Assembly (NCBI GenBank): GCA_020850355.1
Contig: JADZEX010000072.1
Span: forward strand, 48,822-112,821
Reading direction: 5' to 3'
Origin: Fimbriimonadaceae bacterium
GTDB lineage: Bacteria > Armatimonadota > UBA10988
Length of the DNA stretch: 64,000 nt
The position numbers were made by a program, and so were the translations under genes. Under the pieces are notes generated by a model. That model ran no database searches and was not told the origin of the DNA. It saw nothing but the letters and a program-made list of their open reading frames with translations. This document shows positions 35,659-43,457 of this stretch, piece after piece (position 1 is the first letter of the stretch; every line of letters starts with the position of its first letter).

Positions 35659-38622
35659 CTATGGCACGCTGACGATGCTGCTGGCCCGGGCGACTTCGCC
35701 GTCGGGGGCTTGGGCAATCGCCAGGAGGCGGTAGGTGCCGGCCGGGACCGGCCGGCCAGCGGTGTCGTGGCCGTCCCAGGTGACCGCCTGCGAGCCGGCC
35801 TCGGCTTCGTAGCGCAGCTCGCGGACCAGGCGGCCGGTGAGGCTGGTGACCTGCACCTGCACCGTCGCCGCGCGGCTCAGCGTGAGGGTCAACGCCGCGC
35901 CGCGGGAGCGGCTGGCCGTGCCGCCAAGCTGCAGCGCCAGCCGGCCGGCGCCGCCGGGGGCAAACTCCAGCACGAACTGCCGCGGCGCGGCCGAGGCCAC
36001 GTAGCGGTAGCTGCTGCGCTGCTGCAGCGGCCAGCGCTGCCCACTGGTCGGGTCGTGGAGCACTGCCTGCCAGCCGGCCGGCAGCGCGCGCAGCAGGGCT
36101 GGCCAGGTCAGCACCACGGCCTGCCCGGCCGGCGCGCCGACCTGGGCCTCGAAGCGGTAGCTGCGCGCCCTGCCGGGCTGCAGCTCGGCCGCCAGAGCGC
36201 GGCCTTGACCGAGGAGTTGGAAGGTCAGGCCGCCCGCCAGCGGGTTGGGCGGCGCCGCCACTTGCAGCGCGCGGGCCAGTCCCGACCGCACCCCGCAGAT
36301 CACCTCGGCCGACTGCCCGCCGGCGGTCGCCTGCAACGGCACCGCCCAGCTTCCCGGCGCAGCGCCGCGGCGTGCCAGCGGCGCCTGGCCGCCACCGGCA
36401 TGGGGCACCAACTGCACCCGTCCGGCGGCCGCGCGGCGGTACATCCAGAAGCCGGTCAGCGGCGGAATCACGTCGAGCTGGTTCTCGAAGCCGGGCAGGC
36501 TCGGGTCAAACACCAGCGCGTAGCGCGGGCCGGCCCAGACGAACGCGTAGGGCGCGACGTAGTCCCAGGTCGCTGGGTTGCTCCAGTTGCCCACCAGGTT
36601 GCCGTCGAGCAGCACGTCGAAGGCGGCCAGGTGCCACTCCAGGTCTTCCCCGCCGCGGTTGCCGACCAGGTTCCAGCCGGGCGCCAGGTCACCGAAGTCG
36701 AGCGGCGTTCGCGCCGCGCCGCGGGGGGCGCTGCCGCGGTCGTCCAGCAGCTCCTGAACCGTGTCCGCGCCGGCGGTCTCGAGCGGTTCGTCGAGCGGCA
36801 GGCCGTTCAGCAGGCCGTCCAGCCGCAGTTCGGTCGGCTGCTGCACTCGTACGAAGAACCCCGTCGCCGGGCCGGGCAGGCCGGCGGTCGGATCGCCTGG
36901 CAGGTAGCGCTGCTGCAGCGGGTCCCAACCGATGAACTGCAGGCCGTGCAGCGCCGCCGGGTTGAGCACGGTGGCCTGCTGCAGCGGCACGTTGAGCAGG
37001 TGCAGGCCCGGCTGCAAGGTGTAGATCGCGCTCGCCTCACCCGCCGCAACGGCAGTCAGGTTCAGCGGCTGCCCGTAGACCGTGGACCCCGCCACGGCCT
37101 TGAAGACATAGTCACCGGCGACCCGCGGGGTCAGGCCAAAGGTCGCGCGCCCGTTGGCATCGGTGGTGCTGCCGGCGGTCACGGTCGGCTGGTCCGGACC
37201 GGTCACGTCGAGCTGGATGCTGCCCAGCGGGTGCGCCGCCAGCGGCACGCCGTCGGCGTTGCGCAGCGTCAGGACGAAGACCGCGGGCTGGCCGACCACG
37301 AGGTGGCCGTCGGGATCGAGCGACGCCGGGTCGACCGTCAGATCGCACTGCTCGGGGGCCACGGCATTCGCGGCCTTCACATGGATCTGGCGCGGCACGT
37401 CGGTCTGCGGCACGTTCGGGTCGCTGGAGGCGGCGTGGACGGTGAAGCTGTAGTCGCCGCTGGCGACCTGGCCGCCGACCTGCACGTCCCAGGTGACCTG
37501 CGCCGTGGCGCCCGGGCCCAGATCACCCGCGTCGAACTGCGCCGGGTCGCCGGCCACGCGCTGCGCGAGCACCGTGAAGCCCTGCGGCACCGCCAGGTTG
37601 AGGGCGACCTGCGGCACCGTGTTGGTGGTCAAGTTCTCGACCGTCGCGACGACCGCGAACTGGTCGTTGGCGGTGGTGTCGACGCCGGTCGGGGCCGTGA
37701 CCCCCAACAGCAGCGCGGCGCCGGCCACCGACTGACTGCCGAGACCGTAGTAGGTGGCGACTTGCCGGGTGCTGTTGGGGGCGATCGTCTGGGGGTTCCA
37801 GTACATCGCCACGCCGCTGTCCCCGTTAGGGCTGCCGGTCTGGGCGGTGTAGTCCCACTTGGTAGACTGCAGGCGGCTCCAACTGCCGATGATGAAGCGG
37901 TCGGGGGCCACCGCGCCGGGCGCGACCAAGGTGCCTTGGGCCGCCGTCGCCGCGTCGCTCAAGTCGTTGAAGGCAAACCAGAAGCCGGGCAGACCGGTGC
38001 CGCTGAACTCCATTTCCGTGGTCAGCGCCCCGACCCCGGGCACGCGGAATGGCGCGGAGTCGTTGCCGGCGAGCATCGTGTCCCACATCACCCGGACGCC
38101 GACGTCGTGGGGCACCGTGCCTGTGTTGGCGATGGTGTACTCGATCTGCACGGTGTCGGCCAGTCCGGAGTTCGGGCCGTTCACCAACACCAGCCGCTGG
38201 GCCACGACGAGGTCGCCGTACTGCCAGGCGCTGACGTTCTCATCGCCGGTCGAGACGGGCACCGTGAGCGCCGTCCCGTCGGTGCCGTAGACGATGTCGT
38301 TGCCGTCGACGCGGATCGTGGTGTAGCTGCTGCCCGGCCCGTTGGGCCAGGAGTAGGAGAGGTTGAAGCTGTTCGGGCCGCTGGCACTGCTGGCGCCGTT
38401 GGGGTAGGCGCCGAAGTTGTAGCGGCCGTCACTGCCGACCTGGGCGGCGATCCGGGAGTTGAAGATCCCGGTCGCATCGGCCAAGCGGCCACGCGCGGCG
38501 TGGCGCGCCTTGACCTCGGCAGGCGTCTCCGCGGCCAGCGGCCCGCCGGCCAGCCAGGCCGCCGCCCACAGCAGCATCCCACCGCGCAGCCAAGCTCGCC
38601 GACCGGTTGAGCGTTCCGGCAT
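35659..38622 (-). CDS. Secreted beta-sandwich protein with C-terminal FlgD-like domain
   Basis: A 987-residue secreted protein. It has a long signal sequence containing RRAWLRGG and ending near AAE, then an N-terminal beta-rich domain (about 30-300) that resembles secreted choice-of-domain proteins, a CARDB-like strand set (about 310-400), an Ig-like domain (about 405-500), a domain with repeated GWN/GFF turns (about 510-690), and a C-terminal domain ending VTWDGHDTAGRPVPAGTYRLLA, the FlgD Ig-like fold often used for surface attachment in the FCB/PVC groups. No catalytic motif is seen. ATG 38622 was chosen for its CAGGAGAG ribosome-binding site over a GTG 18 bp upstream. It is 80 bp upstream of the giant gene, likely in the same transcript. 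Confidence 0.82.
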   Translation of the reverse strand: MPERSTGRRAWLRGGMLLWAAAWLAGGPLAAETPAEVKARHAARGRLADATGIFNSRIAAQVGSDGRYNFGAYPNGASSASGPNSFNLSYSWPNGPGSSYTTIRVDGNDIVYGTDGTALTVPVSTGDENVSAWQYGDLVVAQRLVLVNGPNSGLADTVQIEYTIANTGTVPHDVGVRVMWDTMLAGNDSAPFRVPGVGALTTEMEFSGTGLPGFWFAFNDLSDAATAAQGTLVAPGAVAPDRFIIGSWSRLQSTKWDYTAQTGSPNGDSGVAMYWNPQTIAPNSTRQVATYYGLGSQSVAGAALLLGVTAPTGVDTTANDQFAVVATVENLTTNTVPQVALNLAVPQGFTVLAQRVAGDPAQFDAGDLGPGATAQVTWDVQVGGQVASGDYSFTVHAASSDPNVPQTDVPRQIHVKAANAVAPEQCDLTVDPASLDPDGHLVVGQPAVFVLTLRNADGVPLAAHPLGSIQLDVTGPDQPTVTAGSTTDANGRATFGLTPRVAGDYVFKAVAGSTVYGQPLNLTAVAAGEASAIYTLQPGLHLLNVPLQQATVLNPAALHGLQFIGWDPLQQRYLPGDPTAGLPGPATGFFVRVQQPTELRLDGLLNGLPLDEPLETAGADTVQELLDDRGSAPRGAARTPLDFGDLAPGWNLVGNRGGEDLEWHLAAFDVLLDGNLVGNWSNPATWDYVAPYAFVWAGPRYALVFDPSLPGFENQLDVIPPLTGFWMYRRAAAGRVQLVPHAGGGQAPLARRGAAPGSWAVPLQATAGGQSAEVICGVRSGLARALQVAAPPNPLAGGLTFQLLGQGRALAAELQPGRARSYRFEAQVGAPAGQAVVLTWPALLRALPAGWQAVLHDPTSGQRWPLQQRSSYRYVASAAPRQFVLEFAPGGAGRLALQLGGTASRSRGAALTLTLSRAATVQVQVTSLTGRLVRELRYEAEAGSQAVTWDGHDTAGRPVPAGTYRLLAIAQAPDGEVARASSIVSVP

Positions 38623-38717
38623 CGGTCTCTCCTGACGCACCAGCGCCGGTCCCGACTGCCCCCACTCCGGTCGACCGACGACTCTCCTGGTGCCCTACGG
38701 CAGCGAGGTTGACGCCG

Positions 38718-38747
38718 CGTCGCGGCCTCGTCACCGCCGCCGCGACG
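38718..38747. terminator. Stem-loop after the molybdoenzyme operon
   Basis: CGTCGCGG (38718-38725) and CCGCGACG (38740-38747) can form an 8-bp stem with a 14-base loop, two bases past the stop of the small cysteine-protein gene. No T-run follows on the minus strand, so this may be a Rho-dependent or mRNA-stabilising structure. Confidence 0.38.
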
Positions 38748-38749
38748 GC

Positions 38750-38959
38750 TCAGTAGGACTCGAAACAGCCCCGCCCCGGCTGGCAGCGGGCGGGATCGAC
38801 GCGGTCATCGTCCGGGCCGAAGGCGTCTTGCGTCTGCAAGCACCAGCAGTGCGCGAAGGAGTCGGCGTTGAAGGCCGTCGGGTCGACGTCGGCCCCGGTC
38901 AGGTACATCCGCTTCTGGCGGAACTGCTTGCACAGTGGGCGGACCAGCGGTTCGGTCAT
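38750..38959 (-). CDS. Small cysteine-containing protein of the molybdoenzyme operon
   Basis: A 69-residue protein that I do not recognise. Its ATG overlaps the stop of the FAD-subunit gene as TGATG, so it is translationally coupled and very likely real. It has five cysteines: Cys10, a CxC (HCWCLQ) and a C-x4-C near the end (RCQPGRGCFES), plus many Asp and Arg residues in the middle. No signal peptide or membrane segment is apparent. The pattern would suit an iron-sulfur or other metal site, or a disulfide-rich protein. Being the fourth gene after the [2Fe-2S], molybdenum and FAD subunits, it may be a maturation factor, an electron-transfer adapter or an extra subunit. This is inference from position only. 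Confidence 0.62.
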   Translation of the reverse strand: MTEPLVRPLCKQFRQKRMYLTGADVDPTAFNADSFAHCWCLQTQDAFGPDDDRVDPARCQPGRGCFESY

Positions 38960-39948
38960 CAGCCCTCTCCCAGTCCGGCCGCGCGGGCCAGCACTCGCCG
39001 CACCAGGTGGCGCGTGATGGTCACCTTGTACTCGTTCAGCGGCAGCGGGGCCGCCTTGCCGACGACTACGGCGGCGGCCTGCTCACAGAGCGCCAGCGTC
39101 GGCCGCTTGCCCTGCAGCACCGCCACCTCGGCGTCGGCGACCCACGGCAGCGGGGCCAGCGCGCCCAGCGTCAGGCGCGCCGCGGTGACGTTGCCGCCGG
39201 TCAGCCGCAGCGCGGCGGTCGCCATCGCCAGCGGCCAGTCGCTGGACTGCCGCGCCCGCACCTCTTCGTGGGCCGTCGCCCAACCGGTCGCCGCCGGCAG
39301 CACCAGGTGCGTCACAAACTCGCCCGGCCGTAACGCCGTGGCGGTGGCCAGGCTCTGCTTCAGCGGCGCGTAGAAGTCGACCAGGCTGACGGTGCGGGCG
39401 CCCTGCGGCCCGTGCAGCCGCAATGACCCGCCGAGGCAGGTGCCCGGATTGGCCAGCGCGGACATGTTCGGGGCCAGGCAGCCGACCTCGCCGAAGATGC
39501 TGTGCAGCGAATGATCGCCGACCACCGCCAGGCAGGCCTCGCCACCCTTGCGGGCGCAGTGCAGCTCGGCGGCGCGGTAGTACCAACAGCGCGGCTGCTG
39601 GCAGAGGTTGCCGCCGACCGTGCCGATGTTGCGGATCTGCGGCGTGGCGGCTGCGGCCGCCGCGGCCGCCACCACGGCCCAGCCCTTTTGCACCAGCGGA
39701 CTGCTGGCCACGGCGTCCAGGCTGACCAGCGCCCCCAGCACCAGGGCGCCCTGGCGGTCGACTTCGATGCTGCCCAGCCCCGGCAGGCCCTTCAAGTTGA
39801 CCAGCCGGCTCGGCGCCAGGACATCGTCCTTGAGCAGCGCCAGCAGGTCCTGTCCGCCCGCCAGCGCGGCGGTCTCGGCCGGCTTTTCGGCCAGCATCTG
39901 CGCGGCCTCGGCCAGCGTCGTGGGGCGGGCGAGTTCGAAGGAGTTCAT
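38959..39948 (-). CDS. Molybdenum hydroxylase FAD-binding subunit with [4Fe-4S] cysteines (PaoB/YagS-like)
   Basis: A 329-residue subunit with the FAD-binding fold of the xanthine dehydrogenase family (ALAGGQDLLALLK near residue 29; RNIGTVGGNL near 106). It carries the extra cysteines Cys116, Cys121, Cys131 and Cys139 (within LCQQPRCWYYR and KGGEACL), the arrangement that binds an additional [4Fe-4S] cluster in PaoB/YagS and 4-hydroxybenzoyl-CoA reductase. It passes electrons from the [2Fe-2S] subunit to FAD and on to an acceptor. The ATG overlaps the molybdenum subunit stop as ATGA. Substrate not predictable; PaoABC relatives oxidise aldehydes in the periplasm. Confidence 0.88.
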   Translation of the reverse strand: MNSFELARPTTLAEAAQMLAEKPAETAALAGGQDLLALLKDDVLAPSRLVNLKGLPGLGSIEVDRQGALVLGALVSLDAVASSPLVQKGWAVVAAAAAAAATPQIRNIGTVGGNLCQQPRCWYYRAAELHCARKGGEACLAVVGDHSLHSIFGEVGCLAPNMSALANPGTCLGGSLRLHGPQGARTVSLVDFYAPLKQSLATATALRPGEFVTHLVLPAATGWATAHEEVRARQSSDWPLAMATAALRLTGGNVTAARLTLGALAPLPWVADAEVAVLQGKRPTLALCEQAAAVVVGKAAPLPLNEYKVTITRHLVRRVLARAAGLGEG

Positions 39949-42050
39949 GCGCTGCCTCCCTTGCCGGCCAGCGCCGCGAGCACCTTGGCCGGGGTCAGCG
40001 GGATGTCGGTGACGCGCACCCCGAGGGCATTGGCGACGGCGTTGCCGATCGCTGCGGCGGTCGGAATGTAGGGCGGCTCGCCGACCCCAATCACGCCCCG
40101 CTCTGGGTGATCTTCGAGCAGCACCTCGATCGGCGGAATGTCGCTGGCGCCGGCCAGCTTGTAGAACTCCAGATTCGGGTTCAGCATCCGCGCACTGGTC
40201 GGGTCGAGAATCCGCTGCTCGAACAGCGCCAGGCCGATGCCCATCGTCACGGCGCCGAAGATCTGGCTCTCGCAGGTCAGGCGGTTGACCACCAGCCCGC
40301 AGTCCTGGATGGCCACGATGCGGTCCAGCTTGATCACGCCAGTCTCGGTGTCGACCGTGGCTTTGGCGAACTGCGCGCCGTTGACGCCCGACCCGCCGAG
40401 GGAGCGGTCCTTGGCGGCTGTCACGTCGATCGTCTCGGGCCCCAGCCGGCCGCAGGCTTCCTGCCAGCTCAGCCCGCCGGTCTGCCCCTTCCGGCGGATC
40501 CCGCCGGGGTAGGCCTCGAGGTCGCCCGGCGCAGCGCCCAGCCCCGGCGCGATCCGCTCGAAGAGCTTCGCCAGCGCCGCTTCGGAGGCTGCCCGAGCCG
40601 CCGGGGCGATGCCGCCGATGGTGGTCGAGCCGCCCGATCCGCCCGACGGCGGGTAGCTGCCGCGGCCGACGTAGACGGTGATGTCGGTCGGGTTCAGCCC
40701 CAGCGTCTCGGCGGCGACGACCGCCATCACGGTGCGGCTGCCGGTGCCGATGTCCTGGGTGGCGCACCAGATCTCGACCTTGCCATCGTGGTGGATGGCG
40801 ACCCGCGCGTTGGAGTCGTGCCCGCCGCCACCCCATTGCGCCAGCGCGCAGCCGTAGCCGGTGCGGTAGCGGCCGGTCTGGCTGCCCGTCTTGGGGCGCT
40901 GGTCCCAGCCGATCCGCTGGGCGCCTTCGCTGAGCTGACGCACCCAGTAGCTGCCCTGCGGCAGGTTGCGCTGGCGGAACAGCACCGGGTCGATCCCCAG
41001 CTTCTCGGCCAGGCCATCCATCGCCGATTCCATGACCCAGGACGACTTCGGCGAACCGGGTGCCCGCAGCGCGCGCATGTTGCCCTGGTTGGTGAAGACG
41101 TCGGTGTGCTGGTGCCGGGAAGCGCCGACGTTGTAGATGTAGGGGAAGCTGATCCCCCCGCGTCCGCCGATGCCGCCGGTGCCGTAACTGCTGCAGTCGG
41201 CGCCGGTCAGCCGGCCATTGGCGTCAGCCGCCAGCTTGACCGTTGCCACAATCGAGCGGCAGCAGCCGGCGAAGGTCTGGTCTTGCTCGCGGTCGAGCAG
41301 CAGCTTGACCGGCCGACCGGCCTGCCGCGCCAGCTCGGCGGCGGTCGACTCCTCCATCGTGCCGCCCAGCTTGCCGCCAAAGCCGCCGCCCATGTACTCG
41401 CAGATCACCTCGACGTCGGCCGGTGACTTCTGCAAGCTGCGGGCGAGGTCGTTGCGGACGCCGGCCACCGCCTGCGTCGACGACCAGACGGTGACTTTGC
41501 CGCCGTCCTCGTATTGCACGACCCCGCCGTGGGTCTCCAGGCAGGCGTGGGTCATCACCGCGCAGCGGAAGGTGTTCTCGTAGGTCGCCGCCCCGGCGCG
41601 CAGCCCGGAGTCGACGTCGCCGCGACTGCGCGGCTCGCCGCGGGAGACGTTGCCTTCGTTGAGCAGCTTCGGCGCGTCGGCCGCCAGCGCCGCTTCCTCG
41701 GTGGCGCAGCTCGGCAGCACCTCGTACTCAATCTGAATCGCCCGAATGGCGTCCCGCGCCTGGGCCTCGGTGTCCGCCGCCACCGCCGCGATGTACTCGC
41801 CGTGGTAGCGCAGCTCCGAGCCGACCTGGCGGCGAGCCGCCAGGGCGCGCACCCCGGGTGACCGGCGGGCCGGGTCGGTGTTGAGCTTGGTGATCCGCGC
41901 CCGGCCGTGGGGCGAGTAGAGCACCACGGCGTAGAGCAGCCCCGGCAGGTTGACGTCGTAGGCGTACTTCGCGCTGCCGCTGACCTTGGCAGCGCCATCC
42001 AGCCGTGGGGTGGCCTGGCCGAGGTGGCGGCGTTCGGTGGGCCAAGGCAT
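39945..42050 (-). CDS. Molybdenum hydroxylase catalytic (molybdopterin-binding) subunit (PaoC/YagR-like)
   Basis: A 701-residue large subunit of the xanthine dehydrogenase family that hydroxylates aldehydes or N-heterocycles at a Mo-cytosine-dinucleotide cofactor. The YMGGGFGGKLG loop and the GTGSR segment are conserved, and the catalytic Glu that activates the Mo-hydroxyl is in GVGEPPYIPTAAAIGNA (Glu658). The length fits PaoC-like proteins rather than the larger eukaryotic-type enzyme. It has no signal of its own and would travel with the Tat-exported [2Fe-2S] subunit. Gene order A-C-B (iron-sulfur, Mo, FAD) with 1- and 4-bp overlaps indicates strict co-translation. The substrate is unknown; no accessory mocA or xdhC gene is in the window. 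Confidence 0.9.
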   Translation of the reverse strand: MPWPTERRHLGQATPRLDGAAKVSGSAKYAYDVNLPGLLYAVVLYSPHGRARITKLNTDPARRSPGVRALAARRQVGSELRYHGEYIAAVAADTEAQARDAIRAIQIEYEVLPSCATEEAALAADAPKLLNEGNVSRGEPRSRGDVDSGLRAGAATYENTFRCAVMTHACLETHGGVVQYEDGGKVTVWSSTQAVAGVRNDLARSLQKSPADVEVICEYMGGGFGGKLGGTMEESTAAELARQAGRPVKLLLDREQDQTFAGCCRSIVATVKLAADANGRLTGADCSSYGTGGIGGRGGISFPYIYNVGASRHQHTDVFTNQGNMRALRAPGSPKSSWVMESAMDGLAEKLGIDPVLFRQRNLPQGSYWVRQLSEGAQRIGWDQRPKTGSQTGRYRTGYGCALAQWGGGGHDSNARVAIHHDGKVEIWCATQDIGTGSRTVMAVVAAETLGLNPTDITVYVGRGSYPPSGGSGGSTTIGGIAPAARAASEAALAKLFERIAPGLGAAPGDLEAYPGGIRRKGQTGGLSWQEACGRLGPETIDVTAAKDRSLGGSGVNGAQFAKATVDTETGVIKLDRIVAIQDCGLVVNRLTCESQIFGAVTMGIGLALFEQRILDPTSARMLNPNLEFYKLAGASDIPPIEVLLEDHPERGVIGVGEPPYIPTAAAIGNAVANALGVRVTDIPLTPAKVLAALAGKGGSA

Positions 42051-42712
42051 CAGCGTGCTCCCTTCCGCAGCCGCTCCGCCGCGGCGTCGACCGCCTCAAA
42101 GACGCGGTGGTAGGTACCGCAGCGGCAGAGATTGCCGTCCAGCGCGCCCTGAATCTGCGCCCGCGTGGGGTTGTTGTTCTGCTCCAGCAGCGCCGTCGCG
42201 GCCATCACGAAGCCGGGGGTGCAGAAGCCGCACATCAGGCCGTCGTGCTTCACGAACTCCTCCTGCACGACACTCAGCTTGCCGCCCGCGGCCAGCCCCT
42301 CGACGGTGCGGATCGGCTTGCCGACCGCGTCGAGCGCCAGCACGCTGCAGGCATAGACCAGCTTGCCGTCGAGCAGCACGCTGCACGCGCCGCAGGTCCC
42401 GCGGTCGCAGACGCGCTTCGCACCGGTGTGATCGACGTCTTGTCCCGCGGGGGTCTCCCCATCGCGGAGCGCGTCGAGCAGCGTGGTGCGCGGCTCGACC
42501 ACCACTTCGATGGTCTGGCCATTGACCTGCAGCGGCGCCACCACGGCGCCGCGGATCACCTTGTCGGTGAGCTTCGCGGTGGCCGCGGCCGGTGCGGTCT
42601 GGGCGTCGGCACAACCGACCAGACCGCCCGCGGCAGCGGTCACCGCGGCCCCACGCAAGAAGTCGCGCCGACTCGGGGTGCGGGTCGGCTGAGTCGTCTC
42701 AGGGCTGTCCAA
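42050..42712 (-). CDS. Molybdenum hydroxylase [2Fe-2S] subunit with Tat signal (PaoA/YagT-like)
   Basis: A 220-residue small subunit with a twin-arginine signal (SRRDFLRG, about residues 14-21, then a hydrophobic stretch ending in GCADA). The plant-type [2Fe-2S] domain has the cysteines of CDRGTCGACSV and a later one in ACSV; the second domain has GFCTPG and LCRCGTY. This layout means the enzyme complex is exported folded to the periplasm, as E. coli PaoABC is. The start is TTG at 42712, supported by a GGAG ribosome-binding site 8 bp before it and by a promoter 42-70 bp upstream; no ATG or GTG is available ahead of the Tat motif. The stop overlaps the next ATG (TGATG). Confidence 0.9.
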   Translation of the reverse strand: MDSPETTQPTRTPSRRDFLRGAAVTAAAGGLVGCADAQTAPAAATAKLTDKVIRGAVVAPLQVNGQTIEVVVEPRTTLLDALRDGETPAGQDVDHTGAKRVCDRGTCGACSVLLDGKLVYACSVLALDAVGKPIRTVEGLAAGGKLSVVQEEFVKHDGLMCGFCTPGFVMAATALLEQNNNPTRAQIQGALDGNLCRCGTYHRVFEAVDAAAERLRKGAR

Positions 42713-42753
42713 GGGGCGTACTCCAGGCCCGGCCGGGTCCCGGCCACCGCACC

Positions 42754-42782
42754 ATTGTGTGTTGCGGCGAGCCGCTTGTCAG
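42754..42782 (-). promoter_or_regulatory. Promoter of the molybdenum hydroxylase operon
   Basis: On the minus strand CTGACA (42782-42777), a 17-bp spacer and CACAAT (42759-42754); start near 42747, leader about 35 nt. A GCGGC-GA-GCCGC inverted repeat (42764-42775) sits inside the spacer and could be an operator. Confidence 0.45.
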
Positions 42783-42930
42783 GTCGCCCGGCGCCTCAGG
42801 GCACCACCGTCGCGGCTGGCAGACCATCGCCGAGTGGGCCGGCGTCCCGCTGCTGCCCGCTGCGGCGCTACACGGGTTCAGGCCCTGACTGCCGCGACGC
42901 CGCTGCCGTCTGGAGTGACGCTCCGAGCCG

Positions 42931-42959
42931 TTGCGGAACCCGCCGAGGCAAGTTACACT
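42931..42959 (+). promoter_or_regulatory. Promoter for the two unknown genes at 43.0-44.4 kb
   Basis: TTGCGG (42931-42936), 17-bp spacer and TACACT (42954-42959). Start near 42966 gives a 78-nt leader before the ATG at 43044. Confidence 0.5.
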
Positions 42960-43043
42960 GAAGCGGCGACAGCCGGTGCCGCCAGGGCCTCGTGACCTCG
43001 GCCTGGGATGGCTCGCTGTCGTATCAGACATGGGAGCAGGCCG

Positions 43044-43442
43044 ATGGCCAAGCACAAGGGGCCGCCCTTCGCCAGCGGGGCCGGAGCCAAAAGAGTGGGC
43101 GTCCGCGCCAAGCAAGTAGTCTTCGGCCGGATCCGGTCAACGCGGCCAGCCGACGGCCGCGGTTCGGTCCAGGCCGGATCTGACCGGCCCGACGTGCAGT
43201 TGGATTGCGGAGGTTCGTTGGAGGAGCAGCTTCGGCAGCGGGTGGCCGACGTCGTTGCGCTCCGTGCCGACCGCGAGCGCCTGCTGTCCGAGATCGGCCG
43301 GCTGGACGACCGGGTTGGGGAGCTGGAGGAAGCGCTCGCGACGGCCCTGACGATGGCCGCTCCACCTCGCGACGAGGTCCTGCGGGCCCGTCCGCGCCCG
43401 TTGGAAGAGCGGCGGCTGAGTGGGCTCCTGCGATTGCCCTGA
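43044..43442 (+). CDS. Small basic protein with C-terminal coiled coil
   Basis: A 132-residue protein of unknown function. The N-terminal third is rich in Lys, Arg and Gly (MAKHKGPPFASGAGAKRVG) and probably disordered; residues about 65-105 form a heptad-like helix (LRQRVADVVALRADRERL; IGRLDDRVGELEEAL). Codon bias towards G/C in third positions matches the neighbours. The ATG has a GGAG ribosome-binding site, and the stop is 15 bp before the next gene, so the two are probably co-transcribed. A minus-strand frame over the same region was rejected. The coiled coil suggests oligomerisation or binding to the partner protein. Confidence 0.6.
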   Translation: MAKHKGPPFASGAGAKRVGVRAKQVVFGRIRSTRPADGRGSVQAGSDRPDVQLDCGGSLEEQLRQRVADVVALRADRERLLSEIGRLDDRVGELEEALATALTMAAPPRDEVLRARPRPLEERRLSGLLRLP

Positions 43443-43457
43443 CTGGAGCACGGCGCG

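Larger units (their letters stand above)
42713..43043. other. Intergenic region between divergent transcripts
   Basis: A 331-bp gap with no convincing gene. It holds the molybdoenzyme promoter (42754-42782, minus) with an inverted repeat in its spacer, and a plus-strand promoter (42931-42959) for the next gene. The rest shows no repeats, RNA gene or terminator that I can support. Confidence 0.6.

Noticed and set aside
30659..35734. Long plus-strand open frame opposite the giant protein gene
   Set aside because: The translation is Arg/Gly/Gln-rich without domain motifs; the minus strand has clear domain repeats and a signal sequence.
42699..43115. Minus-strand open frame of 138 codons in the 42.7-43.1 kb gap
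   Set aside because: Low-complexity Ser/Pro/Arg-rich translation, no ribosome-binding site, and it would cross both promoters found there.
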